DNA of 7,244 nucleotides from JANXVY01 sp031365425 (lineage in GTDB: Bacteria > Pseudomonadota > Alphaproteobacteria > Rhizobiales > Hyphomicrobiaceae), in contig JANLYB010000132.1 of the NCBI GenBank assembly GCA_031365425.1, forward strand, positions 1 through 7,244, given 5' to 3'. The first letter of the stretch is position 1; each line of letters opens with the position of its first letter. Below, in pieces: positions 6,509 to 7,244 of the stretch. A model generated the notes under the pieces. That model had not been told where the DNA came from. It saw only the letters and a list, made by a program, of their open reading frames with translations, and ran no database searches. The position numbers and the translations under genes are program-made.

Positions 6509-7244
6509 CTACCTCACCCCTTCCGGCAGCATGGCGTCGCCGGGCCGTAGCGCTCCGGCCTTCTGTGCGGCTTCCAGGACCTGGGCCAATTCCTCGCGCG
6601 CCTTTTCGGCCTGCCGCTGACGATCCCACAGGCTCGCATATAACCCGCCCTTTTCGATCAGCTCGACATGGGTGCCCTGTTCGGCGATCTGACCCTTGTC
6701 GAGCACTAAAATCGCGTCCGCATGAATGATCGTCGATAGCCGGTGCGCAATGACCAGCGTCGTCCGGTTCTTCGCCACCCTGTCGAGCGCGTCCTGAATC
6801 TCCTTTTCCGTGTGACTGTCGAGGGCGCTGGTCGCCTCGTCCAGCACCAGGATCGGCGGCCCCTTGAGGATCGTGCGCGCAATCGCGACCCGCTGCTTCT
6901 CCCCGCCCGACAGTTTCAGGCCGCGTTCACCGACCATCGACTTGTAGCCCTGCGGGAGGGTGCGGATGAACCCGTCGATCTGGGCGAGCTTTGCCGCCGC
7001 ATAGACGTCCTCGTCGGTGGCATCCGGCCGCCCGTACTTGATGTTGTAGAAAATCGTGTCGTTGAACAGCACGGTATCCTGCGGCACTACGCCGATGGCG
7101 GCGCGTACGGATGCTTGCGTTACGTCGCGGATATCCTGCCCGTCAATCGTCACCGCACCCGACTGGATGTCGTAGAACCTGAACAAAATCCGCGAGATCG
7201 TGGACTTGCCTGCTCCCGAGGGGCCCACAATTGCCACCATTTTG
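6509..7244 (-). CDS. atm1: Atm1-like ABC exporter, C-terminal nucleotide-binding half (5' end beyond the window)
   Basis: The gene enters from the right edge with its frame open (the codon before MVAIVG is AAA), so this ATG is internal and the transmembrane domain is outside the window. About 244 residues are visible: Walker A GPSGAGKST (6-14), Q-loop VVPQDTVLFNDTIFYNIKYG (51-70), signature LSGGEKQR (110-117), Walker B ILVLDEATSALD (130-141) and switch His166 in VIAHRLST. All catalytic residues are present. LFNDTIFYNIKYG after the Q-loop is typical of the Atm1/HMT1/ABCB7 subgroup, which exports glutathione-linked compounds; NaAtm1 of Novosphingobium transports glutathione and metal-glutathione complexes. 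The ATPase faces the cytosol. A charged helical tail of about 35 residues (205-243) follows the domain. MsbA-type lipid flippases are the main alternative. The stop is TAG with no obvious terminator after it. Confidence 0.88.
   Translation of the reverse strand, partial: KMVAIVGPSGAGKSTISRILFRFYDIQSGAVTIDGQDIRDVTQASVRAAIGVVPQDTVLFNDTIFYNIKYGRPDATDEDVYAAAKLAQIDGFIRTLPQGYKSMVGERGLKLSGGEKQRVAIARTILKGPPILVLDEATSALDSHTEKEIQDALDRVAKNRTTLVIAHRLSTIIHADAILVLDKGQIAEQGTHVELIEKGGLYASLWDRQRQAEKAREELAQVLEAAQKAGALRPGDAMLPEGVR

Overview
This window looks like an ordinary chromosomal core segment from a GC-rich alphaproteobacterium, most likely a sphingomonad (Sphingomonas, Novosphingobium or a relative). That assignment is an inference. 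It rests on the strong GC bias, the adjacent yicC and gmk genes, a one-chain PabB-PabC protein and an Atm1-type exporter like the one characterised in Novosphingobium. No marker gene settles the genus.

All six protein genes lie on the minus strand, so transcription runs from the right edge to the left. In that order they are: the C-terminal ATPase half of an Atm1-like ABC exporter (cut by the window edge, ending at 6509); an unrecognised membrane protein of about 230 aa (6366 to 5674); a tight pair made of the YicC/YloC-family endoribonuclease (5596 to 4715) and guanylate kinase gmk (4706 to 4059), 8 nt apart; then, after a gap of about 186 nt with a palindromic repeat, a second tight pair made of a family-39 membrane glycosyltransferase (3872 to 2325) and a fused aminodeoxychorismate synthase component I/aminodeoxychorismate lyase (2328 to 481). 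This second pair overlaps by 4 nt.

The left 480 nt have no convincing protein gene. They hold two structured elements. One is a nested inverted-repeat (REP-like) element at 402-484 that overlaps the pab stop codon. The other is a region of about 130 nt closed by a perfect 12-bp helix (50-61 with 168-179), followed on the minus strand by a T-run. It looks like a stable small RNA gene, possibly 6S-like, but I could not identify the family from memory.

Functionally the genes are housekeeping: p-aminobenzoate for folate (pab), GDP synthesis (gmk), RNA turnover (yicC), lipid-linked glycosyl transfer (GT39) and export of glutathione conjugates or related compounds (Atm1). I see no mobile element, CRISPR array, defence cassette, phage gene, tRNA or rRNA. 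The points most worth checking are the RNA candidate, the palindromic elements and the unrecognised membrane protein.
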